A DNA stretch of 58,493 bases from Marinifilum sp. D714 (GCF_030851345.1 NZ_JALPNU010000025.1:1-58493), one strand, 5' to 3'; counted from the stretch's first letter, positions 32,601 through 41,786 are shown. Made by a program: numbers and translations. Notes: generated from the sequence alone by a model not told the origin.

Positions 32601-34051
32601 GAGCATTGGGGCAATTTACACGTGGTATGTCCGATTCCTTGCGTAAAGCGATGGGTAAAAAGATCATTGCCATGATGGATAAATTAAAGGTTGAGTTTAT
32701 CAATGGATGTCATGATAATCCAAAATTCATGGAAGGTGTTGGAGGCGATAATGCCAAAGCCGACAAGCTAATTGAGAAAATTTGGTCAGACTGGGAGGCC
32801 TTTGCCAAGTATGCATTTAACAAATCGCACTCGGTTTGTTATGCTTACATTGCTTATCAAACAGGTTTCCTTAAAGCTCATTATCCAGCTGAATTTATGG
32901 CAGCCGTTCTGTCTCGTAACTTATCCGATATCACGAAAGTGACCATTTTTATGGATGAGTGTAAACGTATGGGATTGCCAGTACTTGGGCCAGATGTGAA
33001 TGAATCTTATTCAACATTTACTGTAAATAAAAATGGTGAGATTCGTTTTGGTATGGCCGGTATTAAAGGAGTTGGAGAACAGGCTGTACATGATATTATT
33101 GAAGAACGTAAGAATGGACCGTTCAAGGATATTTTTGATTTTGTAGAGCGTGTAAATTTAAGATCAGTAAATAAACGAACACTAGAGAATCTTGCCATGT
33201 CGGGAGGATTTGACAGTTTTGGATTAAAACGAAGTCAATATTTCCAAATAGATGAAACCGATGTTACCTTTATGGAACACTTGGTGAAGTATGGCAATAA
33301 ACTTCAGGCAGAAAAGATCAATAACCAACAAACTCTGTTTGGTGGGGTGGAGGATTATGTGGTTACTCCTCCCAAAGCACCGGAATGTGCGGAATGGGGA
33401 AAATTGGAACGCTTAAATAAAGAGAAAGAATTAATTGGGATTTATTTGTCTGCTCATCCTTTGGATGATTTTAAGACAACCATTAATAACTTTTGTAATG
33501 CCAGCTTATCGGAGTTGTCATCTGAATTTGAAAGCTTTGCCAATAAGGATGTTAATATTGCGGGAATGATTACGGCAATTAGAAGGGGAACAACTAAAAA
33601 TGGAAACCCTTTTGCCATTGTTGGAATAGAAGATTTTTCGGATTCATACGAATTGGCATTTTTTGGTAAAGATTTTATTGAGTTTGGGAATTATTTTGTT
33701 GAAGGTCTTTCCATTTACATTAGTGGTAGAGTTCAAACACGATCTTGGCCTAAAGATTCTACAGAGTTAGAATTTAAAGTGAAAAATATTATGATGCTTT
33801 CCGAAGTTCTTGAAAAGAAAGCAAAGGAGTTTACATTGGAAATCCCTATATCGGCATTGACTGATGAGTTGGTTACTGAGATTGTAAATTGCATTGATGA
33901 GAACAAGGGAAGTATGAAACTCAACTTTGAGATTTTTGACAAGGGAAAGAAAGCATTAAAAATGTTTTCGAGGAGTTACAGAGTTGAGTTAACCAATGAA
34001 TTAATTGAATATTTTGAAAATAATTCGGAAATTAAATTCAAAATTAACTAA
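29675..34051 (+). CDS. dnaE: DNA polymerase III alpha subunit with fused N-terminal DnaQ-like exonuclease
   Basis: 1458 aa. Residues 1-~190 are a DEDDh proofreading exonuclease with all signature residues: D6/E8 in FDTETTG, HNVSFD (D105), and H168/D173 in AHNAAADVEAT. The PHP domain begins at ~252 (FVHLHVHSQYS, TDHGSMFG), the polymerase palm at ~650-700 (GPGRGSAAGS; PDVDIDFDDDGR with catalytic Asp residues), then fingers, a helix-hairpin-helix region and a C-terminal OB domain (~1290-1370). It is the replicative polymerase. Most DnaE proteins lack the exonuclease and use a separate epsilon subunit; the fusion would provide proofreading in cis. Confidence 0.95.
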   Translation: MFLIFDTETTGLPKKWKAPLDDFDNWPRMVQLAWQCHDIEGNFLFAKNHVITPDGYTIPDDVVAVHGISTEIAHEKGIPLQDALLDFMEDVRNSTFIIGHNVSFDINIVGCELLRCEMGEQDLVRAPMIDTMTGSKEFCDLKRRGQLKNPTLTELHTKLFGVPFAEAHNAAADVEATSRCFLELIRVDGLGQEIHRMSPEQVQAFKINNPDTIELVGIEYESFKVNTAFDEISIEKEERKRKEAAKNITPQPFVHLHVHSQYSILDGAAKTAAIANKAKEDGMPAVALTDHGSMFGIKEFHVACSKAGIKPIIGVEAYVAKRGHLIKENKVDASGNHLILLAKNYKGYQSLLKLTSIAHTDGMYYKPRIDKELLEEYSEGLIVSSACLGGEVSQHIMAGSIDKAKETILWYKDVFGEDYYLEIQRHPNDDPRLKGDVWENQVRVNKVIRELAAELGVKVIATNDSHFINAEDAAAHDVLVCLSTGRDYDDPTRMRYTKQEWFKTTEEMNELFADVPEALANTLEIAEKVEAYELNANPIMPPFNIPEEFGTIEKYKEKYDEAALIEEFEEERYEKLGGYDKVLPIKLEADYLEHLAFEGAKKRYGEELEDSIVERLNFELNTIKTMGFPGYFLITQDFINWAKDNGVIVGPGRGSAAGSAVAYCISITDVDPIRYDLLFERFLNPDRISMPDVDIDFDDDGRQQVLDYVTDKYGHDKVAHICTFGTMATKSSIKDVARVLRLDLAEANRLAKLVPEAPKMSFKKAYEEEPALLEEKDSPNPLIARTIKFAEALEGSVRQTGVHACGVLIGKNPLDEHLPVMPTKGEELLTTQYDGRFVEDIGLLKMDFLGLKTLSIIKEVLSNVKLSKGIDVDINNVDLENEKTFQLFSRGETTAIFQFESPGMKKHLRALKPNRFEDLVAMNALYRPGPMEYIPSFIRRKNGEEEIEYDHPIMEDYLKDTYGITVYQEQVMLQSRALGQFTRGMSDSLRKAMGKKIIAMMDKLKVEFINGCHDNPKFMEGVGGDNAKADKLIEKIWSDWEAFAKYAFNKSHSVCYAYIAYQTGFLKAHYPAEFMAAVLSRNLSDITKVTIFMDECKRMGLPVLGPDVNESYSTFTVNKNGEIRFGMAGIKGVGEQAVHDIIEERKNGPFKDIFDFVERVNLRSVNKRTLENLAMSGGFDSFGLKRSQYFQIDETDVTFMEHLVKYGNKLQAEKINNQQTLFGGVEDYVVTPPKAPECAEWGKLERLNKEKELIGIYLSAHPLDDFKTTINNFCNASLSELSSEFESFANKDVNIAGMITAIRRGTTKNGNPFAIVGIEDFSDSYELAFFGKDFIEFGNYFVEGLSIYISGRVQTRSWPKDSTELEFKVKNIMMLSEVLEKKAKEFTLEIPISALTDELVTEIVNCIDENKGSMKLNFEIFDKGKKALKMFSRSYRVELTNELIEYFENNSEIKFKIN

Positions 34052-34100
34052 ATTGCACTAGTTTTAAATAAAATACATAAACGCTAAAAAATAGATTACC

Positions 34101-34418
34101 ATGACAATTGAAGTAAACGATTCTAATTTTGAAGAAGTTGTTTTGAAATCAGATAAGCCAGTATTGGTGGACTTTTGGGCAGAATGGTGTGGTCCATGTA
34201 GAATGGTTGGTCCAATTGTAGACGAATTGGCAACTGATTACGATGGAAAAATCGTAGTAACCAAATTGGATGTTGACAGCAGCCCTGCAACTTCAGCTAA
34301 ATTTGGAATCCGTAATATTCCTACAGTTCTTTTCTTTAAAGGAGGAGAAGTTGTTGATAAGCAAGTTGGAGCAGTTCCAAAATCAAGCTTGGCAGAAAAA
34401 ATTGATGCTCTATTGTAA
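34101..34418 (+). CDS. trxA: Thioredoxin
   Basis: 105 aa, standard size, cytoplasmic with no signal peptide. The active site is WCGPC (residues ~29-33) in VDFWAEWCGPCRMVGP, and the cis-Pro loop is IPTVLFF. It reduces protein disulfides using thioredoxin reductase and NADPH. It follows dnaE by 49 bp on the same strand and is closed by a strong terminator. Confidence 0.97.
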   Translation: MTIEVNDSNFEEVVLKSDKPVLVDFWAEWCGPCRMVGPIVDELATDYDGKIVVTKLDVDSSPATSAKFGIRNIPTVLFFKGGEVVDKQVGAVPKSSLAEKIDALL

Positions 34419-34438
34419 TAAGAGTATAAAAATATTTA

Positions 34439-34470
34439 GGGCATAGAGGTTTATTCTATGCCCTTTTTTT
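34439..34470 (+). terminator. Rho-independent terminator of trxA
   Basis: GGGCATAGA (34439-34447) pairs with TCTATGCCC (34455-34463), followed directly by seven T residues. Confidence 0.93.
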
Positions 34471-34486
34471 ATCCGAAAAAATTAAA

Positions 34487-35410
34487 ATGGTAAAGCAATT
34501 ATCCGACCTGATACAGTTCGAGCAATTCGATAATTTGGAATTACTTGCACATCAAATTGTGGAGGGATTTCTTATTGGTTTACATCGTAGTCCATACCAT
34601 GGTTTTTCGGTTGAATTTGCCGAACATCGTTTGTACAACAAAGGAGAATCTACCAAGCATATTGATTGGAAACTATATGCTCGTAGCGACAAAATGTTCG
34701 TTAAACAATTCGAAGAGGAAACCAATCTTCGAGCTTATATTGTTATCGATACATCTTCATCAATGTTGTTTCCTTATCAATCCAAGCATCAAACTAAATT
34801 GGGTTATTCCGTTTTGTGTGCTGCAGCCTTAATTCACTTGTTACGCAAGCAACGCGATGCTGTAGGGCTTTGTACATTTTCGAATAAGATAGATCTTTTA
34901 ACACGATCTAAACTATCTCTTACCCATGCTCAATTATTATATTCTCACTTGCACAAGCTTTACAATGCCGAGGAAATAGGCAAGGATAGAGAAACCAAAA
35001 TTGCCGATACTTTGCATCGTTTGGCAGAAGGTTTACACAAGCGATCGCTGGTGATTGTTTTTTCTGATTTTACGGGAGCAGAATCACCAAAAGAAATTAT
35101 GGAGTCCTTGCAGCACTTGCGATTCAATAAGCACGAGGTAATTCTATTTGCAGTACGGGATCATGAGTTGGAATTGAATTTCAACTTTGAGAATCGTCCC
35201 AGTCAATTTGTTGATTTGGAAACAGGTGAAAGCTTAAAACTCAACCCAACTGATATTAAGGAAATATATCAGAAAGAACAGCAAAAGTTTTTTACCGAAT
35301 TGGAATTGTTGTGCAGTCAATTTTCTATTGATTTAATTGAGGCCGACATTCGAAAAGAGTTTAGTAATGTACTGCAATCGTATCTTTTAAAGAGAAAGAA
35401 GTTTATGTAG
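34487..35410 (+). CDS. DUF58 domain protein
   Basis: 307 aa with no membrane segment. The DUF58 core motifs are present: SPYHGFSVEFAEHRLYNKGE, IDWKLYARSDKMFVKQFEEET and the following vWA-like start YIVIDTSSSMLFP, with the Asp and Ser pattern of a MIDAS-like site (DTSSS). DUF58 proteins usually accompany MoxR ATPases as substrate or partner proteins; no MoxR or BatA gene is in the window. It starts 17 bp after a terminator and precedes a MORN lipoprotein. Confidence 0.85.
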   Translation: MVKQLSDLIQFEQFDNLELLAHQIVEGFLIGLHRSPYHGFSVEFAEHRLYNKGESTKHIDWKLYARSDKMFVKQFEEETNLRAYIVIDTSSSMLFPYQSKHQTKLGYSVLCAAALIHLLRKQRDAVGLCTFSNKIDLLTRSKLSLTHAQLLYSHLHKLYNAEEIGKDRETKIADTLHRLAEGLHKRSLVIVFSDFTGAESPKEIMESLQHLRFNKHEVILFAVRDHELELNFNFENRPSQFVDLETGESLKLNPTDIKEIYQKEQQKFFTELELLCSQFSIDLIEADIRKEFSNVLQSYLLKRKKFM

Positions 35411-35511
35411 CTTATTTGTTACGGAATAATTTTTAAGTTTTCAATGTTTAATATATTTTTATTGGGTATAACTCATATCCTTTTTGGACAGCACTAATTA
35501 ATAGTCTCCTG

Positions 35512-36231
35512 ATGAAATATAAATTTGTATTCCTTTTTGCTTTAGTTTTGTTTGCCTGTAAGCAAAAAACTGATCGTAGTTCGACTAAAGATCAGAGTTT
35601 TGTGGAAAATGGTGTGGTGAAGAAGTACGATGAGCAAAATAGATTGTCAGCTGAGATTACCTACCAAAATGGAGTTCGTAATGGAGTTACCCGGTATTAC
35701 TATTCTTCAGGAGCATTGAGCGATGAAATCATGTATGTTGATGATGAAAAGAGTGGTGTTGCAAAAAAATATCACAAGAATGGGAACATCTACAGCTTAA
35801 CACCATACCTCAAAGATGAAAAAGATGGGATTCAGAAAAAGTATTATGCCAATGGTAAAATTTGGGCAGAAACACCTTATATGAGAGGTCAACCAGGAAT
35901 TGGGCTAAAGGAGTATAAGCGTGATGGTAGTTTGCGTGAAAATTATCCTGATATTGAGGTTCAAATGCTGGAGAAATCAGATCGTATAATACTTAAGTTA
36001 TTTTTAAGTAATTATTCGAAAAATGTGGTGTTCTACATTACAGAATTAATGAAGAATAAATACATTCCACCTGCTGCCAAACCTATTTACGCTGAAGGAG
36101 GAGTGGGGCGTTATGAATTCATGTTGGATTCACAATCAAATTTGGATACAACTCTGAATATTGTTGCTAAATATCAAACCAAGGATTATAATATTAACGT
36201 TTCTACACGCGAGTTGGTTCTAAAGAATTAG
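35512..36231 (+). CDS. MORN-repeat lipoprotein (YwqK-like)
   Basis: 239 aa. Lipobox LFACKQ (Cys ~16). About four MORN_2 repeats follow (~33-145), each of the form 'G-V/I-x-K-x-Y-x-x-N/S-G': NGVVKKYDEQNRLSAEITYQNG, SGVAKKYHKNGN, DGIQKKYYANGKIWAETPYMRG, GLKEYKRDGSL. The C-terminal ~85 residues are a beta-rich domain I do not recognise. YwqK-family proteins are sometimes annotated as antitoxins; nothing here supports a toxin partner. It ends one base from the convergent gene at 36233. Confidence 0.8.
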   Translation: MKYKFVFLFALVLFACKQKTDRSSTKDQSFVENGVVKKYDEQNRLSAEITYQNGVRNGVTRYYYSSGALSDEIMYVDDEKSGVAKKYHKNGNIYSLTPYLKDEKDGIQKKYYANGKIWAETPYMRGQPGIGLKEYKRDGSLRENYPDIEVQMLEKSDRIILKLFLSNYSKNVVFYITELMKNKYIPPAAKPIYAEGGVGRYEFMLDSQSNLDTTLNIVAKYQTKDYNINVSTRELVLKN

Positions 36232-36232
36232 T

Positions 36233-37306
36233 TTATTTTTCTACAAAACTAAGTTCTGTAAATATTGGAAAGTGATCGGAATACTTCTTTTTGATTCGCT
36301 TGTAATTGTGACATACGGTATTGTTATCATGCAAAACAAAATCAATTCTAAAAGAAGGAAAATCTCCAGAATAGGTTGTTCCAATCCCTAGTCCTTTTTC
36401 CCTAAAACAGTCGATTAATCCATCTTTAATTTTGTGGTAGGTATAAGATTGGGCCGTATCATTAAAATCACCACAAACAATTTTTGGATGAGGAGACTTG
36501 GCTACATGCCCTCTGATGATTTCGGCCTGTTTGGCTCTGCGAATAAATGCATGTCGCAATCGGAATGAGATGTCTTTAATTTCTTTTAATTCCTCTTCGT
36601 CAGCCTTAAATTCTTTCTTGTTGATGAAAGCATAATTTCTACCTCCCAATCGGTTCGATTCCAGATGAAGGTTATATACTCTTACAATTTTACCATTCTT
36701 TTTTATATCAGCATAAATGGCATTGCACCAATTGCCTTTTTCGAATTTAATTTCTCCTTTTTGCACAATTGGATACTTGGAAAATATGGCAACCCCATTG
36801 GCCTTTTTACCCAAAAACAAATATTTACAAGCTGTGCTTTTTTTCAGATTATATAGACTTAGTAATCCTTTTCGTGTATTGTGAAATTCCTGAAAACAAT
36901 AGACATCAGCTTTATTTTGTTTTAAAAGCTCCACCATTTTGTTTGGTGTCTTCTTGTCTTTGCTCCACTCATATTTATCGAAAGCTCTTACATTGTAAGT
37001 CATTATTTTAATGGATGGCGACTCACTTTTATTCTTATTCGGCCTGTTGATTTGAACAAAATCTTGTAGGTGGCTATATCCTATTAATATTACAATTAAT
37101 GGAATTAAGAAGCTCCAACGTCTTCGTAGCATCCAGTAAATCGTGAAAATTACATTTGCTAAAAGCAAATATGGATATGCCAAACCCCAAAAGGCTGGCA
37201 ACCAAAATTCCTCAGGGCTAACATGTGGAGCAATGTAAGAAATAAGCAATGAGCCTGAAAAAATCAGACTAAATGCAACCAGAGCTTTATGGAGGAAATT
37301 TTTCAA
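36233..37306 (-). CDS. Endonuclease/exonuclease/phosphatase (EEP) family membrane protein
   Basis: 357 aa. About three transmembrane segments (~8-85) precede an EEP domain at ~98-357: MTYNVRAFD, CFQEFHN (Glu ligand), YNLHLES, CGDFNDTAQS (catalytic Asp/Asn) and SDHFPIFTEL (C-terminal Asp-His), a full active site. Members hydrolyse phosphodiesters or phosphoesters of nucleic acids or lipids, here on the outer face of the inner membrane; the substrate is unknown. Last gene of the minus-strand mutL-rhomboid cluster, 8 bp after the rhomboid gene. Confidence 0.88.
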   Translation of the reverse strand: MKNFLHKALVAFSLIFSGSLLISYIAPHVSPEEFWLPAFWGLAYPYLLLANVIFTIYWMLRRRWSFLIPLIVILIGYSHLQDFVQINRPNKNKSESPSIKIMTYNVRAFDKYEWSKDKKTPNKMVELLKQNKADVYCFQEFHNTRKGLLSLYNLKKSTACKYLFLGKKANGVAIFSKYPIVQKGEIKFEKGNWCNAIYADIKKNGKIVRVYNLHLESNRLGGRNYAFINKKEFKADEEELKEIKDISFRLRHAFIRRAKQAEIIRGHVAKSPHPKIVCGDFNDTAQSYTYHKIKDGLIDCFREKGLGIGTTYSGDFPSFRIDFVLHDNNTVCHNYKRIKKKYSDHFPIFTELSFVEK

Positions 37307-37314
37307 GGTAGATT

Positions 37315-38253
37315 TTACTTTTGATTGCTTGATTTAAATAGAATTTCTTTCTCCTCTTTACTTAAACTGTCGTATCCCGATTTTGCAATTTTATCTAAGA
37401 TTCGGTTCAATTCTTCCTGATTTACCTTCTTGGATTTATTGTATTCTTCATCAGACATGTTGCGAGTATTTTTATAACTCACTTTCATTTTCTTTTTACG
37501 CTTGAACAGACCAAAAAATGAATCCATCATGGAATTAAATCCACTTGAAATATCTTTCCCTTTACGCAATTGAGAAATAAATAGCCAACCATAAAAGGCT
37601 CCACCCAAATGGGCAATATGTCCGCCAATATTTACACTTTCCGATAGATAAAGTAAATCCATCGCAATAAAGAACAGGGCGATGAACTTTATTTTTACTG
37701 GTCCAATAAAAATCAAATGAATAATATGATTTGGCGCATACACAACAACTGCAAAAACAACTGCCATAACGGACGCTGATGCACCTAGTGCATAGGCAAT
37801 GAATTTAGCCTCGTGAAGTGCCGGAAAAATATTATAGGAGAATAAATAGATTGCTGCTCCAGTCAATCCACCAATTAAATAAACGCTTAATAATTTTTTC
37901 TGATCAAGATAGGTCAAGAATATTCTACCAAACCAGAAAAACCAAAGCATATTCATTAGAATGTGCATGAATTCGGTATGCAAAAACATATAGGTGAATA
38001 CCGACCATGGTTGTCTGATTAAAGTTTCAGGATAAGCAGGAACCATTAATTGGCGAACAATCACATCATCGATATTAGAGCCCGTTAGCATGCCAACGAT
38101 CTGCAAAAGTTTTATTACAAGAAATAAGCCCAGGTTAATGTAAATCAACTTGGTAAGATTACTTCCTTCTTTAAAGGAACTTTTTATTCCTTCCCAAATG
38201 TTCTGATTGGAATAGCTCTGATATGGATTGTTAAAGTTCATGTTCATAATCAA
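37315..38253 (-). CDS. Rhomboid-family intramembrane serine protease
   Basis: 312 aa, about six transmembrane helices. The catalytic Ser is in LGASASVMAV (GxSx), and the His is in HIAHLGGAFYG, the family's C-terminal helix. The conserved MFLHTEFMHILMNMLWFFWFG (in parts) carries the usual HxxxN-type cluster. A soluble C-terminal tail (~245-312) is Lys/Ser-rich. Rhomboids cut transmembrane helices to release domains. Met3 or Met5 (MNMNF, MNFNNPY) are equally possible starts. It lies 49 bp downstream of a second rhomboid. Confidence 0.9.
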   Translation of the reverse strand: MIMNMNFNNPYQSYSNQNIWEGIKSSFKEGSNLTKLIYINLGLFLVIKLLQIVGMLTGSNIDDVIVRQLMVPAYPETLIRQPWSVFTYMFLHTEFMHILMNMLWFFWFGRIFLTYLDQKKLLSVYLIGGLTGAAIYLFSYNIFPALHEAKFIAYALGASASVMAVVFAVVVYAPNHIIHLIFIGPVKIKFIALFFIAMDLLYLSESVNIGGHIAHLGGAFYGWLFISQLRKGKDISSGFNSMMDSFFGLFKRKKKMKVSYKNTRNMSDEEYNKSKKVNQEELNRILDKIAKSGYDSLSKEEKEILFKSSNQK

Positions 38254-38302
38254 GCTTCATTATCGATATAAACTTCCTTACTAAATTTTTATTGTATGTA
38301 AT

Positions 38303-39124
38303 TTAATAAAAGCGGTTCGAATTCTTTTGCCAATACTTTATTAGAATAAAGCCGAATATCATACCACCTAAATGGGCAAAGTGAGCGACATTGTCAACTG
38401 CTGAATTTTGAATGCCAAGGAATAATTCTAATACACCATAACCAATTACAAAATACTTTGCTTTAATAGGAATAGGAAAGAACAGCAGCATCAATTCAGT
38501 ATTTGGAAATAGCATACCAAAGGCCAATAAAATTCCAAAAACAGCACCTGAAGCACCAACTGTAGGAGTATTTATGCTTCCTTCTAACATTCTGTTTGCA
38601 AGCTCTATTGCTTGACTGGTAGTATTCGCATTATTAGGATGTTCAGCCCATTGGTTAATAAAATCATGAACCCACGGTCTTACTGGTCCAACATGTTCAC
38701 GTACAAATTGTGAAAGTAAATCAGGTGAAGGTGTATTTACAAATGCATCTAATGCATTTTTCATCGACATGTAATCAAACCAATTTACCAGAGTGTGAAT
38801 CAATGCAGCACCAATACCTGTGATCAGGTAATACATTAAAAATCTTTTTGGCCCCCATACACTTTCCAATACACGTCCGAACATGAATAAGGCAAACATG
38901 TTAAAAAAGATATGCCCGATTCCTCCATGCATAAACATGTGTGTGATGAATTGATGAGGTCTGAAGTATTCTGATTTGAAAAAGTGTAAGGCCAAAAGAC
39001 GATCTATGTCAAAGCCAAATTTGCTGCCAACTACCGAAGCACCAAGAAATACGATTACATTTATTATCAAAAGGTTTTTAACCACCGGAGGTAAATTCAA
39101 CAGTGGAGGTCTGTATTGTGTCAT
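38303..39124 (-). CDS. Rhomboid-family intramembrane serine protease
   Basis: 273 aa. GASGAVFGILLAFG holds the catalytic Ser and HFAHLGGMIFGFIL the His. FITHMFMHGGIGHIFFNMFALFMFG is the L1/TM2 region (H and N positions). A ~55-residue insertion at ~115-165 lies between the helices, in a loop, and is more hydrophilic than usual. The paralogue next door suggests an old tandem duplication with divergence. It is downstream of mutL by 126 bp, and the order mutL-rhomboid-rhomboid-EEP is common in Bacteroidota (from memory). Confidence 0.92.
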   Translation of the reverse strand: MTQYRPPLLNLPPVVKNLLIINVIVFLGASVVGSKFGFDIDRLLALHFFKSEYFRPHQFITHMFMHGGIGHIFFNMFALFMFGRVLESVWGPKRFLMYYLITGIGAALIHTLVNWFDYMSMKNALDAFVNTPSPDLLSQFVREHVGPVRPWVHDFINQWAEHPNNANTTSQAIELANRMLEGSINTPTVGASGAVFGILLAFGMLFPNTELMLLFFPIPIKAKYFVIGYGVLELFLGIQNSAVDNVAHFAHLGGMIFGFILIKYWQKNSNRFY

Positions 39125-39249
39125 TCGTTATGAGTTTAAAATTCAGTTGAAGTCTAACAATAGTCAGACCAATTTAAAATTACAGGCTTCGGCTCATAAT
39201 TGCAAGACAGTTTGTCAGGATAAAAGCCTTGTTTGTAGAATTTATGCTC

Positions 39250-41229
39250 TTATTTAAAGCGATTTTCCAATTCTTGTGATTCTAAAACTGAAATTACAGG
39301 TTTTCCATCAGGTGTATAGTTGGGAACATTGCAAGCAAAAAGTTGATCGATAATTGAACTCATTTCTTCGTTGGTAAGCGATTTTCCATAGTTTACTGCA
39401 GAAGCTTTTGCCAACGATTTTGCCAAATTCTCTCTTACTTTTAGTTTTACATCGAGCTGATTGGTTTTATAGTTTGCCAACAGATTTTCCAATAATTCTT
39501 TTGGATCACAATTCTGAATATCGGCAGGAGTTCCGTTGATCACGAAAGTTTTCTTTCCAAATTCTCTAATGTCAAAACCTAAAGCTTTTACATCTTCTAA
39601 AATTACTTGTAAAAGCGTATAATCAGAAGCGTTTAACTCAATGGTTTGTGGAAACAAAGTCTGTTGGGCAATTCCCTGTTGATTTTCCAAAGAACTCATA
39701 AATTTCTCAAACAAAATTCTCTCATGCGCCTTTCTCTGATCGATAATCATTAGACCTGATCGGATAGGCGTTAGAATATATTTGTTCTTCAGTTGGAAAA
39801 AATTCTTGGTTTTTCTGGGTTGATCTACAGCTTGAAGTTTAGATTGTTGAGGCATTGGTTTTTCAGGAGCCTGGAAATAATCGGGAATATTTTCTCTGTC
39901 GATTACCGGCTGCTTTTCAACAACTTCCTTTTTAGGAGTCTGATCTTCGTACAATTTTTCCCAATCGTCAGGGACTTCCTTTTTAGAAGCTCTGCTTACA
40001 GAAGGCTCAGGACTTTTGGCTTTGAATTCCTGGAAAAATGGATTTGACTCGATTGAACTTGCCGATTGTTCGAAAGGATTATAGCTCTTTTCTGAATCAA
40101 AAGGATTATAGTTCGATTCTGCTTCAAATGGATTAAATTCAGGATTAACCTTGATCATTGGAGCTTCCACTTCAGTTTTGTCGTCAGCAACAGGAATCTC
40201 TAAACTTGTATCTTCATCAAAATCGATAGAAGGAACAATATTGAATTTTCCCAATGCTTCACGAATTGAAGCTTGAATGATTTGATATATAGCTCTTTCA
40301 TCCTCAAACTTTATTTCCGTTTTGGTTGGATGAATATTGATATCGATAATTTTAGGATCTACCTCGAAAAATATAAAATACGGAGGAATGGTTTCCGGAG
40401 GCAAAATTTTGTCGTATGCCTGAATAACAGCCTTGTAAAAATAAGGATGTCGCATGAAACGATTGTTCACGAAAAAGAACTGTTCTCCGGTATTTTTCTT
40501 AGCATTTTTTGGTTTACCGATAAATCCGGTAAGGTTTACAATACTTGTATCGGTATTAATGCTGATTAAGCGGGAATTCATACTTTTCCCAAAAACATTA
40601 ATAATTCGTTGACGAATATGCGATGCGGGAAGATTGTAAACTTCACTTTCGTTGTGAATCAATGTAAATGCAATATCAGGATGTGATAAAACGATCCTGT
40701 GGAACTCTGTAATGATATTTCGAAGCTCTGTAGAATTTGCTTTCAGGAATTTACGACGAGCAGGAACATTGAAAAACAAGTTTTTCACAATAAAGTTACT
40801 ACCATCGCTACAAGCTGAGGCTTCTTGCGAAACCAATTCAGAGCCATCAATTACAATATGAGTACCCAGCTCGTCTTCGGTTCGTTTGGTTTTTAGTTCT
40901 ACATTGGCAATAGCCGCAATGGAAGCCAGAGCTTCCCCACGAAATCCCATGGTACGAATACCAAACAAATCGCCCGCTTTGCGAATTTTAGAGGTTGCAT
41001 GTCTTTCAAATGCCAATCGAGCATCAGTAACCGACATACCACACCCATTATCAATAACCTGAATTAGGGTTTTACCTGCGTCTTTTAAATTAATTTTTAT
41101 GGAACCAGCACCGGCATCTATCGCATTTTCAACAAGCTCTTTTACCACCGAAGCCGGTCTTTGTACTACCTCGCCTGCTGCAATTTGATTGGCAACATTG
41201 TCTGGTAGTATCTGTATCAAATCTGACAT
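39250..41229 (-). CDS. mutL: DNA mismatch repair protein MutL
   Basis: 659 aa. GHKL ATPase motifs: VENAIDAGAGS, DNGCGM and GFRGEALASI at the N-terminus; the transducer domain follows (to ~330). A long linker (~335-450) has four NPF motifs at roughly 11-18-residue spacing (NPFEAE, NPFDSE, NPFEQS, NPFFQE). The C-terminal domain (~465-659) reads IDQRKAHERILFEKF, a DQHA(X)2E(X)4E-like endonuclease motif with Arg-Lys in place of His-Ala, and ACNVPNYTPDGKPVI. It couples MutS to strand nicking or removal. It follows a small membrane gene by 21 bp. Confidence 0.95.
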   Translation of the reverse strand: MSDLIQILPDNVANQIAAGEVVQRPASVVKELVENAIDAGAGSIKINLKDAGKTLIQVIDNGCGMSVTDARLAFERHATSKIRKAGDLFGIRTMGFRGEALASIAAIANVELKTKRTEDELGTHIVIDGSELVSQEASACSDGSNFIVKNLFFNVPARRKFLKANSTELRNIITEFHRIVLSHPDIAFTLIHNESEVYNLPASHIRQRIINVFGKSMNSRLISINTDTSIVNLTGFIGKPKNAKKNTGEQFFFVNNRFMRHPYFYKAVIQAYDKILPPETIPPYFIFFEVDPKIIDINIHPTKTEIKFEDERAIYQIIQASIREALGKFNIVPSIDFDEDTSLEIPVADDKTEVEAPMIKVNPEFNPFEAESNYNPFDSEKSYNPFEQSASSIESNPFFQEFKAKSPEPSVSRASKKEVPDDWEKLYEDQTPKKEVVEKQPVIDRENIPDYFQAPEKPMPQQSKLQAVDQPRKTKNFFQLKNKYILTPIRSGLMIIDQRKAHERILFEKFMSSLENQQGIAQQTLFPQTIELNASDYTLLQVILEDVKALGFDIREFGKKTFVINGTPADIQNCDPKELLENLLANYKTNQLDVKLKVRENLAKSLAKASAVNYGKSLTNEEMSSIIDQLFACNVPNYTPDGKPVISVLESQELENRFK

Positions 41230-41250
41230 ATATAGGTTTGAAATTTGATG

Positions 41251-41601
41251 TTAGCGATTAGATTTTAAACTCTCCATACCACCAATAATCCTTTCTATCA
41301 ACTCATCCCAACCAAAAACATATACATAGGCTGCAACGGCAAGAATCACAAAGATGATAATTAATCGAAAATTTGATTTTTGTCTTGTACCTCTTGCATC
41401 TGAATATTTATGGCGCAACTCGCTTTTCATTCTCCCTTTTATATTGGGAATGTACTGTCCATTTTCATCCTTAATTCCAAGTTCCGATTTAACTCTTCGT
41501 TCACGCTCTTCTCTTTCCTCCTTGGCAGGATCCCAATAACGAGGCTGTAAATTAAATCTCTTATGTTGAGGTCTTTTAAAGAAACCGCTAGTAAATCCCA
41601 T
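41251..41601 (-). CDS. Small conserved single-pass membrane protein upstream of mutL
   Basis: 116 aa. N-terminal charged, Arg/Glu-rich region (RYWDPAKEEREERERRVKSELG, split at the helix), a central KGRMKSELRHKYSDAR segment, and one transmembrane helix at ~78-97 (LIIIFVILAVAAYVYVFGW). No named family is recognised, but a gene of this kind sits directly upstream of mutL in related genomes as far as I recall. It is co-transcribed with mutL (21 bp gap). Function unknown. Confidence 0.75.
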   Translation of the reverse strand: MGFTSGFFKRPQHKRFNLQPRYWDPAKEEREERERRVKSELGIKDENGQYIPNIKGRMKSELRHKYSDARGTRQKSNFRLIIIFVILAVAAYVYVFGWDELIERIIGGMESLKSNR

Positions 41602-41786
41602 AATAAGTTTTTTTATACCTTGTTGCTAATAAGTGGTATAGGTGATTGCTATTCTTCTCTCAACAAAATAAGTTCCCTTATTCATTGTTGTTTAATGAGA
41701 CCTACAAATATACCTATAAAATCTGAATTTGCTTCGATAATTCACAAGGATCGATAGGTTAAAAATTGTAAAAATTCGGTTCTGAA

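Noticed and set aside
35512-36231. Antitoxin of a toxin-antitoxin pair
   Set aside because: MORN/YwqK proteins often get this label, but it is a lipoprotein by its lipobox and no toxin gene is adjacent.
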